Under the pieces are notes generated by a model that was not told the origin of the DNA, did not search any database, and saw only the letters and a program-made list of their open reading frames with translations. From Strongylocentrotus droebachiensis (lineage: Eukaryota; Echinodermata; Echinoidea; Camarodonta; Strongylocentrotidae), in the NCBI GenBank assembly GCA_035222895.1, contig JAVYIG010002375.1:124001-188000 (forward strand): a stretch of 64,000 nucleotides of DNA. Direction: 5' to 3'. Positions within the stretch are counted from its first letter, which is position 1, and each line of letters begins with the position of its first letter. Positions 61,201 to 64,000 of this stretch are shown piece by piece. A program made the translations under genes and the position numbers.

Positions 61201-64000
61201 GAAGGGAGATATAGAATTGATTATGGGCCTTTAATTAGCCTATAGCATGTTTCGGGTCGGGTCATGTTGGGGATGGCTCTTGAGCCTACAGACTTGTTAC
61301 TCTTAGCAAAATAAGATGTGAATCATTATTTAAAGCCCGTCTGTAATAGTTTGGCCAGGGGGGATTAGACCTCCCTGTGAGGTCACTGACAGGTGGCTAT
61401 CTCATCAACTCAGCTCTCAATTAACATTAAGAAAAAGGGGATCATGGCAGACCAACAGGCACCGATTAGGCATTGTTTGGTATAGAGGGGGTAAGTAGCT
61501 ATAAGTAGTGCAGTGGGGCTTTAATTACTTTTATGATGTGGAATCATAATTTCTGTGTTTTCAGGGATTGACAGGAGAGAAAGGCTACCAGTGGTTTCTT
61601 CCCGAATGGTACCAGGATGCATGGTGGGATACCGACTACCACAACAAGAATTCCCCCTCCTACTCCATCTTTAGCACCTCGCCCTCTTCCTTCAACATCA
61701 GCTGTACCACCACCGAGATGATGCAGGCTATCAAGGGCTACATCAGCCTCTCCAGAGCTTATATTGCCAACTGGGATAAACCTGTGCCAGGCCACGAGAC
61801 TGTGGAAGGTTGGATTAATGAGTATAATTCACTCATTGAGAAAGAGGTGAGATTGGATGAAACTTGATAGATAAACGTGAGGATAGTTATGCCATTAGGC
61901 AGTGTAAGATGCCATTTTTTTTCCATGGGACATTTTGATCGTTTAGACTTAGAATTTGAGTACCCACAAGTCCTAGGTGCTTGTAAGTGTCAAGCCCTGA
62001 GACATAAGTAGATAATACAGTCAAACCTGTCTACAGCGACCACCCAAAGGAAACACAAAAAGTGGCCTTTGTAGACAGGTTCCTTTAGTACATGTTTCAA
62101 TGAGAAACCATTTCCAAGGGAAACAACAAATGTGGTCTTTGTAGACAGGTGGTCACTAAAGCAGGTTTGACTGTATAACCAATTTAGGAAGTACTGTATA
62201 AAGGAGAAGGAGAAGCAATAAGCTTTCCAGAGCTTATATCGCCAACTGGGATAGACCTGTCCCAGGCCATGAGACTGTAGAGGGTTGGATTAATGAGTAT
62301 AATTCACTCATTGAGAAAGAGGTGAGATTAGATGAAGCTTTGAATTGAATTGAATAGTTAATTTAATTACTCATTATTTCTAAGTATCATCTGAAGTGTT
62401 CACACTTGTACAAGCATTGCTTTTTAGTGGACCCCTCTGCCTCTATCATGTATTTGTTCACGTTTGTTTTAAATGCTTATAATGGATTTATAATGTTTTG
62501 TTGGAAACATGAATAAATTTAAATTGAATTGATTTAAACATGGTAACACTCACATCAGCCTAAAAAGACTGCTTTTCAGCAAGTCCGTGTTACAAACATA
62601 AAACAGATCTTATCGAAACCAAATTGAATATAAGTACAAAGGAAAAACAATTTTATAAAGATGACGTATCTAAAACAAAGTGATGAGAGAAAGCTAATAC
62701 ACAAAAAGGAATTACTAACATAAACATATGTGATATAAAAGTATCATATGAATGAAACAGGAACTTGATAGAGAAAAATGCTATTTCTTTTTTAAGGAGC
62801 TTATATAAGCTTGACACACAGGTTCTAGATTTTGAATTTGGGTGCCCACAAGGCCCAGGCACTTTTTAGTATCAAGCCCTGCATTAGGCATAAGTAGATA
62901 ATTACCTAATTTATACACCTCATAATATGATTGTGTGCTATGGAGAAGAATAGAATGATGATTATTCACAGTTGTTACTCAGTACTTAAAAAGCTGAATA
63001 TTAATTAATTGGGAACTGTTTTTGTATAAAATGCTGCCATGAAGTAAGGATCTGTATTTAATCGTTAAACTTTACTAAGTTGAAAGAAAGTGATGATTGG
63101 AAATGCGATGCAATGATGAACAAAAGTATATGTTTCAGAGAGGACAGAATGAGAAGGAAAAAACATGATCAGGAAGTACTGTATAAAGAACAAGGAGAAG
63201 CAAAAAGATGTGTGAAACAATATTGGAGAAGCAACATGTATTACTCGAGAGAGAGATATAGGTTTGGCAAGAATTCAAGAAAAGGATAAAGTCAGGGAAT
63301 AGCGTGACCGGGGCCCTGTGTCATGAGAAATAAAATTGTTTATTGGACTGAAGAGATAACAATAAATGTTTATAGGAAACACAATGATCAGTTAAAGGGG
63401 TACATGCACTTCCCTTTTATATTCCTGGTCCTCAATTAAAGATCCCATGACTTCATTAATTGCTTTTGGGTTGTCCTCTGAAAAAGTAGGCCATTCATGA
63501 CACAGAATACAAGATCTGAACAATCTTGACTGTAGGAGAAAATAATCCACATCCCATCACTGCTTTTTTCATATCATTTCATTTCATTTATTCCATTTAA
63601 AAATTGTACATAAAATGAATCAGATACAAAGTAATAAAGGTCAGGAGCCCTAAAGAAGCAAAAGCTTGTAAACAGAGCCCCTTGAACAAATTATACATAC
63701 ATATAATAAATCTTATATTAATACAAATATTAAATCATCAACATATATAGACATATATACATTCGCAAACACACAGCTAGAAGGAAAGTAGAAAACAAAG
63801 AAGAACAAGAAAAGAGAGAGAATTGTATATAAATGCTGATGCCGCCATATAATTTAAGTTTAGGAATTTTGATGAAAATACAATGTACATATAAGAATAT
63901 GCATTAAATCCATCTCTGTATCTAGCTAATCACATTCTAACTTGTCTCTGCACTTCTGTCTTTGATACTGTTTCTCTCCTGTAGGGTAAGATGCCATCTA
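8612..64000 (+). CDS. GABA-B-receptor-like class C GPCR with an additional N-terminal substrate-binding module; 5' part, 11 exons, 3' end outside window
   Basis: Joined exons: 8612-8711, 36921-37146, 45307-45444, 45970-46247, 50113-50322, 51210-51491, 52024-52266, 52973-53135, 60130-60409, 61565-61846, 63985-64000+. All junctions are GT-AG and keep one frame; exons 1-10 encode 734 residues. Order: signal peptide (1 to about 24), an OpuAC/ProX-like type II binding module (about 48-405), then a GABA-B-type I periplasmic-binding-like ligand domain (from about 419). Family knowledge: such receptors sit in the plasma membrane, bind small ligands in the bilobed ectodomain and signal through G proteins via a 7-transmembrane domain, here beyond the window. 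GABA-B hallmarks include a CSS loop, SPSLSN, IIVGYF and WFLPEWY. The tyrosine that binds GABA in GABBR1 is proline 626. GABA-B-like family membership is near certain; the ligand is unknown, and it could be an invertebrate orphan paralogue rather than a true GABBR1 or GABBR2. Confidence 0.88.
9583..9712. repeat. TTC/CTT microsatellite with CAT interruptions
   Basis: (TTC)n with regularly spaced ATC variants (TTCTTCATC several times near 9610-9655). It produces long poly-Phe frames on + and poly-Lys/poly-Glu frames on -, none of which are genes. Confidence 0.95.
11605..11765 (-). mobile_element. Truncated tRNA-derived SINE (family C), body and tail only
   Basis: Matches closely, over about 150 bases, the body of the longer SINE at 54800-55092 (shared phrases include TTTTGAGTACATACCTC, ACAGAGTATTATCGTAC and TACTGGGGTGTGTGCA). 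The CTT run at its low-coordinate side is the 3' tail, (GAA)n on the minus strand. The tRNA-like head is missing. Confidence 0.8.
13770..14035 (+). mobile_element. Probable LINE 3' end with ATTGA-type tail
   Basis: AT-rich sequence ending in AATAAAAAC and a short tail of TTGAA units (14010-14035). LINEs of the CR1/L2 type often end in such short tandem units. No reverse transcriptase frame is left, so the call rests on the tail. Confidence 0.4.
16552..16706. mobile_element. Small foldback element with CACTGCAAGCAAAAA ends
   Basis: The left end contains AACACTGCAAGCAAAAA and the right end TTTTTGCAGTGTAAAT, an imperfect inverted pair. The same terminal motif occurs in the more perfect foldback at 23293-23430, so both are probably one family. 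A single further end-like piece (TTTTGCAGTGTAAATG) is at about 16801-16818. Confidence 0.6.
17404..17954. mobile_element. Foldback element of about 550 bp, TTTTCACACTGG ends
   Basis: Left end CTTTTCACACTGG followed by TTTTGCTTAACCCC; right end GGGGTTAAGCAAAATTTTGCC followed by AGTGTGAAAACAG, its inverse. The interior is full of variants of TTAGCCCCGTACTAT and its complement, so most of the element can pair with itself. A poly-C run sits at about 17885-17900. The 68-residue frame inside has no recognisable protein. Confidence 0.8.
18740..19080. repeat. CT-rich microsatellite block
   Basis: (CT)n, CTTT and GTCT runs followed by a short tandem unit of the form CTCTTCTCTTTCTATCTC repeated about eight times (18885-19080). 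Overlapping long Ser/Leu frames are artefacts of the repeat. Confidence 0.95.
20003..20176. mobile_element. TA-flanked miniature element, CAGTCAAACCTG ends (copy 1)
   Basis: Inverted ends CAGTCAAACCTG and CAGGTTTGACTG, each bordered by TA. The interior has GACCACCTGTCTACAAAGACCACC-like phrases and their complements. TA target sites and CAGT ends fit the mariner/pogo group. Two more copies are at 26507 and 62018. Confidence 0.9.
22811..23053 (-). other. CpG-richer patch with an open 80-codon minus-strand frame, function unknown
   Basis: About 300 bases (22790-23090) are clearly richer in CG dinucleotides than the rest of intron 1. On the minus strand an ATG at 23053 opens 80 codons of mixed composition (MTTTIRNQPQ at the start, ending before TAG). 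No domain was recognised. It could be an exon of an opposite-strand gene, an alternative promoter, or an unmethylated transposon remnant. Confidence 0.25.
23293..23430. mobile_element. Near-perfect 138-bp foldback element
   Basis: Outer arms of about 31-33 bases (AAAATTAGCTGCATTTAC at left, its complement at right) differ by a 2-base gap and continue with TGCAAGCAAAAAT. The inside also pairs: GTGTTTCGTTG at about 23331 against CAACGAAACAC at about 23365. Almost the whole element is one hairpin. It relates by its ends to 16552-16706. Confidence 0.88.
23863..24378. mobile_element. Foldback element of about 516 bp, TACCCTTTTCTAA ends
   Basis: Left end TACCCTTTTCTAACTGCA, right end the near inverse (TGCATTTAGAAAAGGGTA). 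TTTCTAACTGC recurs inside three more times, along with TTTAATCGCCTTTTTCTCC repeats and a short perfect hairpin near 24220-24250. No transposase. Confidence 0.82.
26507..26664. mobile_element. TA-flanked miniature element, CAGTCAAACCTG family (copy 2)
   Basis: Ends CAGTGAAACCTG and CAGGTTTGACTG with TA on both sides; 158 bp. Same internal order as copies 1 and 3, including GGTCTTTATAGGCAGGTGG and TCACTAAAGC. Confidence 0.9.
30786..31145. repeat. GA/G-rich tract followed by a diverged tandem duplication
   Basis: (GA)n and a G run at 30786-30857. Then a block near 30888-30965 (CTATACATGAGGG, GCCCATGGAAT, CAACAATGTC) recurs at about 31078-31142 (CTCTACATGAGGG, GCCCATGGAAT, CAACGGTGTC) with a period near 185 bp. 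Confidence 0.7.
31605..31885 (+). mobile_element. tRNA-derived SINE (family D), nearly full length
   Basis: The head has A-box-like TATAGTGGTTCATTCACTTG and a B-box-like GGGTTTTAATCCCACC, so it descends from a tRNA promoter. The body has GGCAAGACATTAATCCAC and CTCCACCCGGGTGTAAATGG, and the end GCGCTATATAAG followed by ATTATCATTATT, a TTA-type tail. Fragments lie at 32130 and 33465. Confidence 0.82.
32130..32240 (-). mobile_element. SINE family D fragment
   Basis: GGGTACCCATTTAACACCTG, GGTGGAGAG and ATGCCTTGCTTAATTAGGAT are the inverse of the central body of the SINE at 31605. No promoter boxes remain. Confidence 0.7.
33246..33394. mobile_element. Miniature element with GTTTCATAAA ends (family E, copy 1)
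   Basis: Left GGACCTGTTTCATAAAACTT, right AAGCTTTATGAAACGGGCC, an inverted pair of about 20 bases; 149 bp. The interior has CTGATTGGCTGAGAGCAAA. A second copy with the same core (CAGCCAATGAGATGCCAC on the other strand) is at 41545-41692. Confidence 0.8.
33465..33610 (+). mobile_element. SINE family D fragment with B-box
   Basis: ATCATGAGTTCAAACCCTAGC is B-box-like, followed by AGCACAAGGCATTTAATCTAC and TCTACCCAGGTGTGTGGG, which align with the body of the SINE at 31605. Confidence 0.65.
34848..35102. repeat. GA-rich microsatellite block
   Basis: Purine-only (GA)n, GAAA and GGGA units, ending in a clean (GA)n at about 35078-35101. Frames on the minus strand are Ser/Leu repeat artefacts. Confidence 0.95.
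35805..36752. repeat. 20-bp minisatellite (about 47 units) with higher-order variants
   Basis: Unit AGATCAGTACTATCTACTCA with single-base variants (ATATCA, GTGCT, CTCGAG, TTGAG). A distinct variant, CTCGAGCTCGTTTCTATC then TTCTTAAG, appears at about 35981, 36061, 36171 and 36271, so larger blocks were copied too. A period of 20 gives a frame cycling every 60 bases with no stop, hence long meaningless LLSTQDQYY-type frames. It ends about 170 bp before exon 2. Confidence 0.97.
36921..37146 (+). CDS. Exon 2: start of the OpuAC-like binding module
   Basis: Acceptor TTGTTCTTGCAG|AT, donor CCAT|GTAAGT, phase 1 in and phase 2 out; encodes residues 34-109. After a short linker (DFESKQ) comes a beta strand with PVVLGG, then SSWRPSQAF and a helix ending in a GY motif. 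This is the usual opening of glycine-betaine/choline substrate-binding proteins (strand, helix, then GY before the next strand). NVT is a possible N-glycosylation site. The frame is also open 5' of the acceptor back into the minisatellite, with an in-frame ATG at 36887. The acceptor and the exon 1 signal peptide make splicing from exon 1 the better model, but an alternative start here is possible. Confidence 0.85.
37891..38158. mobile_element. 268-bp foldback element
   Basis: Left arm TAGGCCTGTCGTCATCAG then TTTGCCAAAT and ATTTCTGATTCTGGAAATTAG; right arm is the inverse in the same order, ending GATGAGGACAGGCCTA at 38158. Arms of about 63 bases with some mismatches. The middle repeats AAATAGC(C/T)TGCTATTT. 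Confidence 0.85.
38470..39900. repeat. Decayed tandem array, unit about 160-180 bp
   Basis: The phrase CTGAACTGCTCATGCTGTTTAGACGCTTGAGTCAC, or remnants, begins units at about 38473, 38706, 38884, 39043, 39223, 39366, 39662 and 39812. Each is followed by AAAGTGAGAAGC, AAAGTATTATCATC and TTGCAGTCATCTAT. Divergence grows from left to right. Confidence 0.85.
38594..38704. repeat. Perfect inverted repeat inside the tandem array
   Basis: 38611-38642 (beginning GCCTGTGCAGTATATGGCAA) is exactly complementary to 38655-38686, with a 12-base loop; pairing continues outward imperfectly to about 50 bases per arm. The same 32-base piece occurs once more in direct orientation at about 38840-38871. Confidence 0.9.
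41269..42190. repeat. Tandem array, unit about 180 bp, interrupted by a miniature element
   Basis: TTAGTTACTTTCATGATATATT starts units at about 41400, 41748, 41927 and 42107 (spacing 348, 179, 180), with CAGTTGCGTCCTACAAG and CTAGTCTTAAACA following. A headless partial unit lies at 41269-41390. The first spacing is about double because of the family E insertion at 41545-41692. Confidence 0.88.
41545..41692. mobile_element. Miniature element family E (copy 2), inserted in a tandem array
   Basis: Left GGCCCAGTTTAATATAACTT, right ATTAAACAGGGCC, with inner inverted AACTTGTTATCAATGACAAG / CTTGTTATTGATAACAAG. Same layout and size (148 bp) as 33246-33394. It splits one unit of the surrounding array, so it arrived after that unit existed. 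Confidence 0.8.
45130..45256 (+). pseudogene. Broken tandem copy of exon 3 with its acceptor region
   Basis: From about 45130 (TAATCATCTTTGTCCAATAT) to 45256 it matches the DNA leading into and including the first two thirds of exon 3. After TTATTTGCAG it reads TTTGAAGAAA, lacks about 12 bases present in exon 3, then is almost identical through TTTGGTCACCATCAATTGA to GATGATCCTCTAG. A small shift there brings stops, and no donor follows. It is a partial duplication, not an alternative exon. Confidence 0.88.
45307..45444 (+). CDS. Exon 3: binding module, IDAEVW segment
   Basis: Acceptor ATCTCTGCAG|G, donor GCCAG|GTGAGG, phase 2 on both sides; residues 109-155. Contains IWSPSIDAEVWLDDP. In OpuAC/ProX proteins an ID-x-E-x-W segment of this kind follows the first crossover, so IDAEVW at 123-128 is the clearest single motif for that family. 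GPIGIQAR follows. A damaged copy of the first part of this exon lies just upstream, at 45130-45256. Exon 3 is the intact copy: it has no stop and matches the phase of its neighbours. Confidence 0.85.
45970..46247 (+). CDS. Exon 4: binding module, FGWYV segment
   Basis: Acceptor CTGTCTAG|G, donor TATCCAG|GTACAG, phase 2 in and phase 1 out; residues 155-248. Opens with FGWYVSTAL (156-164), which matches the GWYVP-type segment of glycine-betaine/choline-binding proteins, then DHWRVL (177-182). Four cysteines in the second half (CDRPEC, WCTQ, QCV) could form disulfides, a difference from bacterial homologues that fits a secreted animal protein. NNS is a possible glycosylation site. GC content is clearly higher than in the surrounding introns, with many third-position C/G. 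Confidence 0.88.
47678..47900. repeat. Dispersed repeat also found near 62565
   Basis: Begins with (TTGA)n, then AGATTGCTTTTCAGCAAGTC, CCAAATTGAATATAAATACA and AAAGATGACTTAT. The same phrases in the same order lie at 62565-62690. The tail-like TTGA units suggest the 3' end of a retroelement on the minus strand. Confidence 0.6.
47930..49015. repeat. Tandem array of about nine units, 95-145 bp
   Basis: Core TTCCATTGTAATTCAACAAG, CAGTATTGATTATTTGAAGATA and CTCTATCTATCTTACCC. Units start near 47933, 48070, 48213, 48350, 48446, 48563, 48682, 48790 and 48903. The stretch 48370-48600 is nearly identical to 48600-48835, so a two-unit block (about 235 bp) was copied recently. Confidence 0.9.
49183..49232. 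repeat. (TC)25 microsatellite
   Basis: Twenty-five uninterrupted TC units. Likely polymorphic. Confidence 0.98.
50113..50322 (+). CDS. Exon 5: binding module, FFGWTP segment
   Basis: Acceptor GTCCCAATAG|AA, donor GCAG|GTAAGA, phase 1 on both sides; residues 248-318. A helix (FDKLTDQIQSLGL), then hydrophobic VGVAWIG and PTLFFGWTPDD. The WTP segment at 293-295 corresponds to the W-x-P that ends the return strand in OpuAC-type proteins, where tryptophans form the aromatic box around quaternary amines. Whether an aromatic box exists here cannot be judged without a structure model. Confidence 0.87.
50859..51047. mobile_element. TTAA-flanked miniature element C (copy 1), in intron 5
   Basis: 189 bp between TTAA at 50855-50858 and 51048-51051. 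Ends AGCCCATCTGTACTTG and GTAGTACAATGGGCCT are imperfect inverse repeats. The interior (GGTGGCTATCTCATCAACTC, CTCTCAATTAACAT) is nearly identical to the copy at 61334. Confidence 0.82.
51210..51491 (+). CDS. Exon 6: end of binding module
   Basis: Acceptor ATATTCCAG|GA, donor CAAGTG|GTAAGT, phase 1 on both sides; residues 318-412. Carries a cysteine-containing loop (SLDCLHVV and GGCDFPW), the strand KVAWRPLVVGAPYIY, and a last stretch MAEFACEWVQRNSGTWEPWIPS that resembles the C-terminal helix and W-x-P-W-x-P tail of OpuAC proteins. The next residues begin the GABA-B-type domain, so the module border falls at or near the exon 6/7 junction. Phase-1 borders on both sides of exons 5-7 fit a movable module. 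Confidence 0.87.
52024..52266 (+). CDS. Exon 7: start of GABA-B-type ligand-binding domain
   Basis: Acceptor TTTAAAACAG|GA, donor CTTGCAG|GTAATT, phase 1 on both sides; residues 412-493. Begins RTILLGGLFE (418-427), the first strand of the type I periplasmic-binding fold in GABA-B receptors, followed by GIEPGARMAIDAVNAD and ILPNYKLTLASMETGCSPE, all in the order expected for lobe 1. The 3' half of this exon with its donor recurs at least four times in decayed form in the following intron. Confidence 0.93.
52330..52880 (+). pseudogene. Four decayed tandem copies of the 3' half of exon 7
   Basis: Each copy ends in a donor-like site: exon 7 at 52267, copies at 52421, 52560, 52712 and 52873 (spacing 154, 139, 152, 161). 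Copy 1 (from about 52336) keeps an open frame, METRCSLETSLLAYLKLYED followed by RGQLFVG, clearly matching exon 7. Copies 2-4 have drifted, but GGAAAC(A)GAATGCA, AAAGACATCTCTTCTC and CTCTTGCAGGTAATT remain. Copy 1 lacks a phase-1 acceptor, so it probably is not used. Confidence 0.85.
52973..53135 (+). CDS. Exon 8: lobe 1 ligand loops
   Basis: Acceptor TTGTGGTAG|GT, donor CAATG|GTGAGC, phase 1 in and phase 2 out; residues 493-547. Contains GPMCSSE (496-502) and SYQSDSPSLSN (519-529). In rat GABBR1a two serines in these two loops (S246 and S269) contact GABA; by alignment they correspond to S501 and S524 here, both conserved. PYYFRTFPDTTEQ then matches the FPTFFRT-like segment of the family. The long intron 8 follows. 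Confidence 0.93.
53515..54115. repeat. Three diverged tandem units
   Basis: Units near 53545, 53727 and 53998 share TCTTTTGGGGGAAGAGATGA, CAATACATTTTCTCTACTGG, GATATAGAATNTGATGA and CTGATTTCAAGATATTT. Spacing is about 180 and 270 bp, with insertions. Confidence 0.75.
54490..54668 (-). mobile_element. tRNA-derived SINE (family B)
   Basis: On the minus strand it reads ATGGCTCAGTGGTAGAGCAG (A box) and, about 30 bases later, CCCAGGTTCAAAACC (B box). The acceptor arms do not pair, so it is not a working tRNA. A related headless piece is at 61000-61122. Confidence 0.85.
54800..55092 (-). mobile_element. tRNA-derived SINE (family C), full length
   Basis: Minus strand: GGCGAGTTGGCTCAGTCGGT then AAAGCG (A box), GTGTTCGAATCCAACCC (B box), a body with AGTATAGTACGATAATACTC, and a (GAA)n tail at 54810. 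The head resembles a tRNA but lacks a matching acceptor stem. The copy at 11605 is the same family. Confidence 0.88.
57480..57608 (+). mobile_element. LINE-like 3' end with GAAATGAAAT tail
   Basis: TTATGTTTCCTGGAAATGAA followed by ATGAAATGAATAAATGAAAT units. Similar text is found inverted at 63565-63690. No coding part is retained. Confidence 0.5.
57693..57895. repeat. Two-copy tandem duplication, period about 127 bp
   Basis: GAACTCACTTTTATCATCAT, TTTGTGGTT and TTTAGCCAGAAAAAGAATTG occur at 57693-57775 and again at 57820-57890, with small deletions in the second. Confidence 0.9.
60130..60409 (+). CDS. Exon 9: lobe 2 of the ligand domain
   Basis: Acceptor CACTTTCCAG|T, donor AAGCAG|GTGGGT, phase 2 in and phase 0 out; residues 547-640. 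ALIKLFQNFGWGRYALL is the KLF-x-x-x-GW segment that opens lobe 2, followed by a helix, GGIEMVVDIYM and AHIIVGYFPENVARLVLCEAHKQ. The last matches the IIVGLF-Y-E-x-x-A-R segment of GABA-B receptors, but the ligand-binding tyrosine (Y366 in rat GABBR1a) is proline 626. Several third-position C/G codons mark it against the AT-rich introns. Confidence 0.94.
60425..60700 (-). mobile_element. tRNA-derived SINE (family A) in intron 9
   Basis: Minus strand: TTGGCTCAGTTAGTAGAGCG (A box), GGTCATGGGTTCGAACCCCG (B box, ideal), then GCCGCGTCATACCAAAAG and a body ending in (ATT)n at 60428-60445. The ideal boxes give it the best-preserved promoter of the SINEs here. The tRNA-like part lacks a pairing acceptor stem, so it was not called a tRNA. 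Confidence 0.88.
61000..61122 (-). mobile_element. SINE family B fragment
   Basis: GACCTGGTAATGAGGATAAT, ACATTGACTTGGTTTTAAAC and GGGACCTCCTGGTTCTGAGA match the SINE at 54490-54668. The A-box half is mostly lost. Confidence 0.75.
61334..61520. mobile_element. TTAA-flanked miniature element C (copy 2), just before exon 10
   Basis: 187 bp between TTAA at 61330-61333 and 61521-61524; ends AGCCCGTCTG and GCAGTGGGGCT. Closely similar throughout to 50859-51047. Its right border is about 45 bp before exon 10, so it may touch the branch-point region. Confidence 0.82.
61565..61846 (+). CDS. Exon 10: lobe 2 continued
   Basis: Acceptor GTTTTCAG|GGA, donor AAAGAG|GTGAGA, phase 0 on both sides; residues 641-734. 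EKGYQWFLPEWYQDAWW (645-661) matches the KKYVWFLxGWY motif of GABA-B receptors; NISCTTTEMMQAIKGYISL matches the C-T-x-x-E-M-x-x-A-x-x-G segment further on. NIS is a possible N-glycosylation site. The last third of the exon with its donor is repeated at about 62221-62338. Confidence 0.94.
62018..62173. mobile_element. TA-flanked miniature element, CAGTCAAACCTG family (copy 3)
   Basis: Ends CAGTCAAACCTG and CAGGTTTGACTG with TA on both sides; 156 bp. The most regular of the three copies, with GTCTACAGCGACCACC at the left and GTAGACAGGTGGTCACTAAA at the right. Confidence 0.92.
62221..62338 (+). pseudogene. Partial second copy of exon 10 with its donor site
   Basis: Matches the last third of exon 10 (SRAYIANWDK onward) and the donor AAAGAG|GTGAGA, about 490 bp downstream. 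Over the roughly 105 coding bases only about six differ: five are silent and one changes Lys to Arg. The frame is open. The 5' two thirds of the exon are missing and no good phase-0 acceptor precedes it, so it was called a pseudo-exon. Confidence 0.85.
62565..62700. repeat. Dispersed repeat, second copy of the one at 47678
   Basis: GACTGCTTTTCAGCAAGTCC, ACCAAATTGAATATAAGTAC and AAAGATGACGTAT in the same order as 47730-47860. It follows a TTGAATTGA stretch. Confidence 0.6.
63565..63690 (-). mobile_element. LINE-like 3' end, minus strand
   Basis: ATTTCATTTCATTTATTCCA at the low-coordinate side is the inverse of the (AAATG)n tail. Next come AATTGTACATAAAATGAATC and AGGTCAGGAGCCCTAAAGAA. Arrangement as at 57480-57608. 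No coding part. Confidence 0.5.
63985..64000 (+). CDS. Exon 11, first 16 bases only
   Basis: Acceptor TCTCTCCTGTAG|GGT in phase 0, giving GKMPS after exon 10's EKE. A G-x-x-PS turn is where GABA-B receptors run into the segment ending YDAxW, which holds the remaining agonist-contact residues, so the acceptor is plausible. The rest of the exon is outside the window. Confidence 0.7.

Noticed and set aside
61544-61795. 83-codon minus-strand frame
   Set aside because: Shadow of exon 10.

Overview
The window is animal (metazoan) genomic DNA: AT-rich, spliced, and full of microsatellites, small non-autonomous DNA elements and tRNA-derived short interspersed repeats (SINEs). The repeat style (tRNA-headed SINEs with TTA-like tails, CAGTCAAACCTG-ended and TTAA-flanked miniature elements, long homopolymer G/C runs) and the gene content suggest a marine deuterostome, most likely an echinoderm such as a sea urchin. 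That assignment is an inference from style, not from a database match.

One protein-coding gene can be supported, on the + strand. It is the 5' part of a class C G-protein-coupled receptor of the GABA-B-receptor-like type, running from a signal-peptide exon at 8612-8711 to an eleventh exon cut by the window edge at 63985. Exons 1-10 join in frame through GT-AG introns (phases 1,2,2,1,1,1,1,2,0,0) into 734 residues, all extracellular; the 7-transmembrane part lies beyond the window. The ectodomain appears to hold two unrelated bacterial-type binding modules in tandem. Exons 2-6 (about residues 48-405) resemble a type II substrate-binding protein of the glycine-betaine/choline (OpuAC/ProX) kind. 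Exons 7-11 (from about residue 419) are the type I periplasmic-binding-like ligand domain typical of GABA-B receptors. Two serines that bind agonist in vertebrate GABBR1 are present, but the key binding tyrosine is replaced by proline, so GABA may not be the ligand.

Layout. 1-8611: upstream DNA with a trinucleotide array that folds back on itself, many poly-G/poly-C runs, diverged tandem blocks, two TTAA-flanked foldback elements and a 40-bp palindrome flanked by an 8-bp direct repeat. 8612-36920: exon 1 and a 28-kb intron with foldback elements, SINEs, a CpG-richer patch near 23 kb and a 20-bp minisatellite ending about 170 bp before exon 2. 36921-53135: exons 2-8, with several decayed tandem arrays and broken duplicate copies of exons 3 and 7 in the introns. 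53136-60129: a 7-kb intron with SINEs and repeats. 60130-64000: exons 9-11, with a partial second copy of exon 10 in intron 10.

A recurring theme is local tandem duplication with a unit near 115-180 bp, in introns and in exon pieces alike. No rRNA, intact tRNA, CRISPR or intact transposase/reverse-transcriptase gene was seen.
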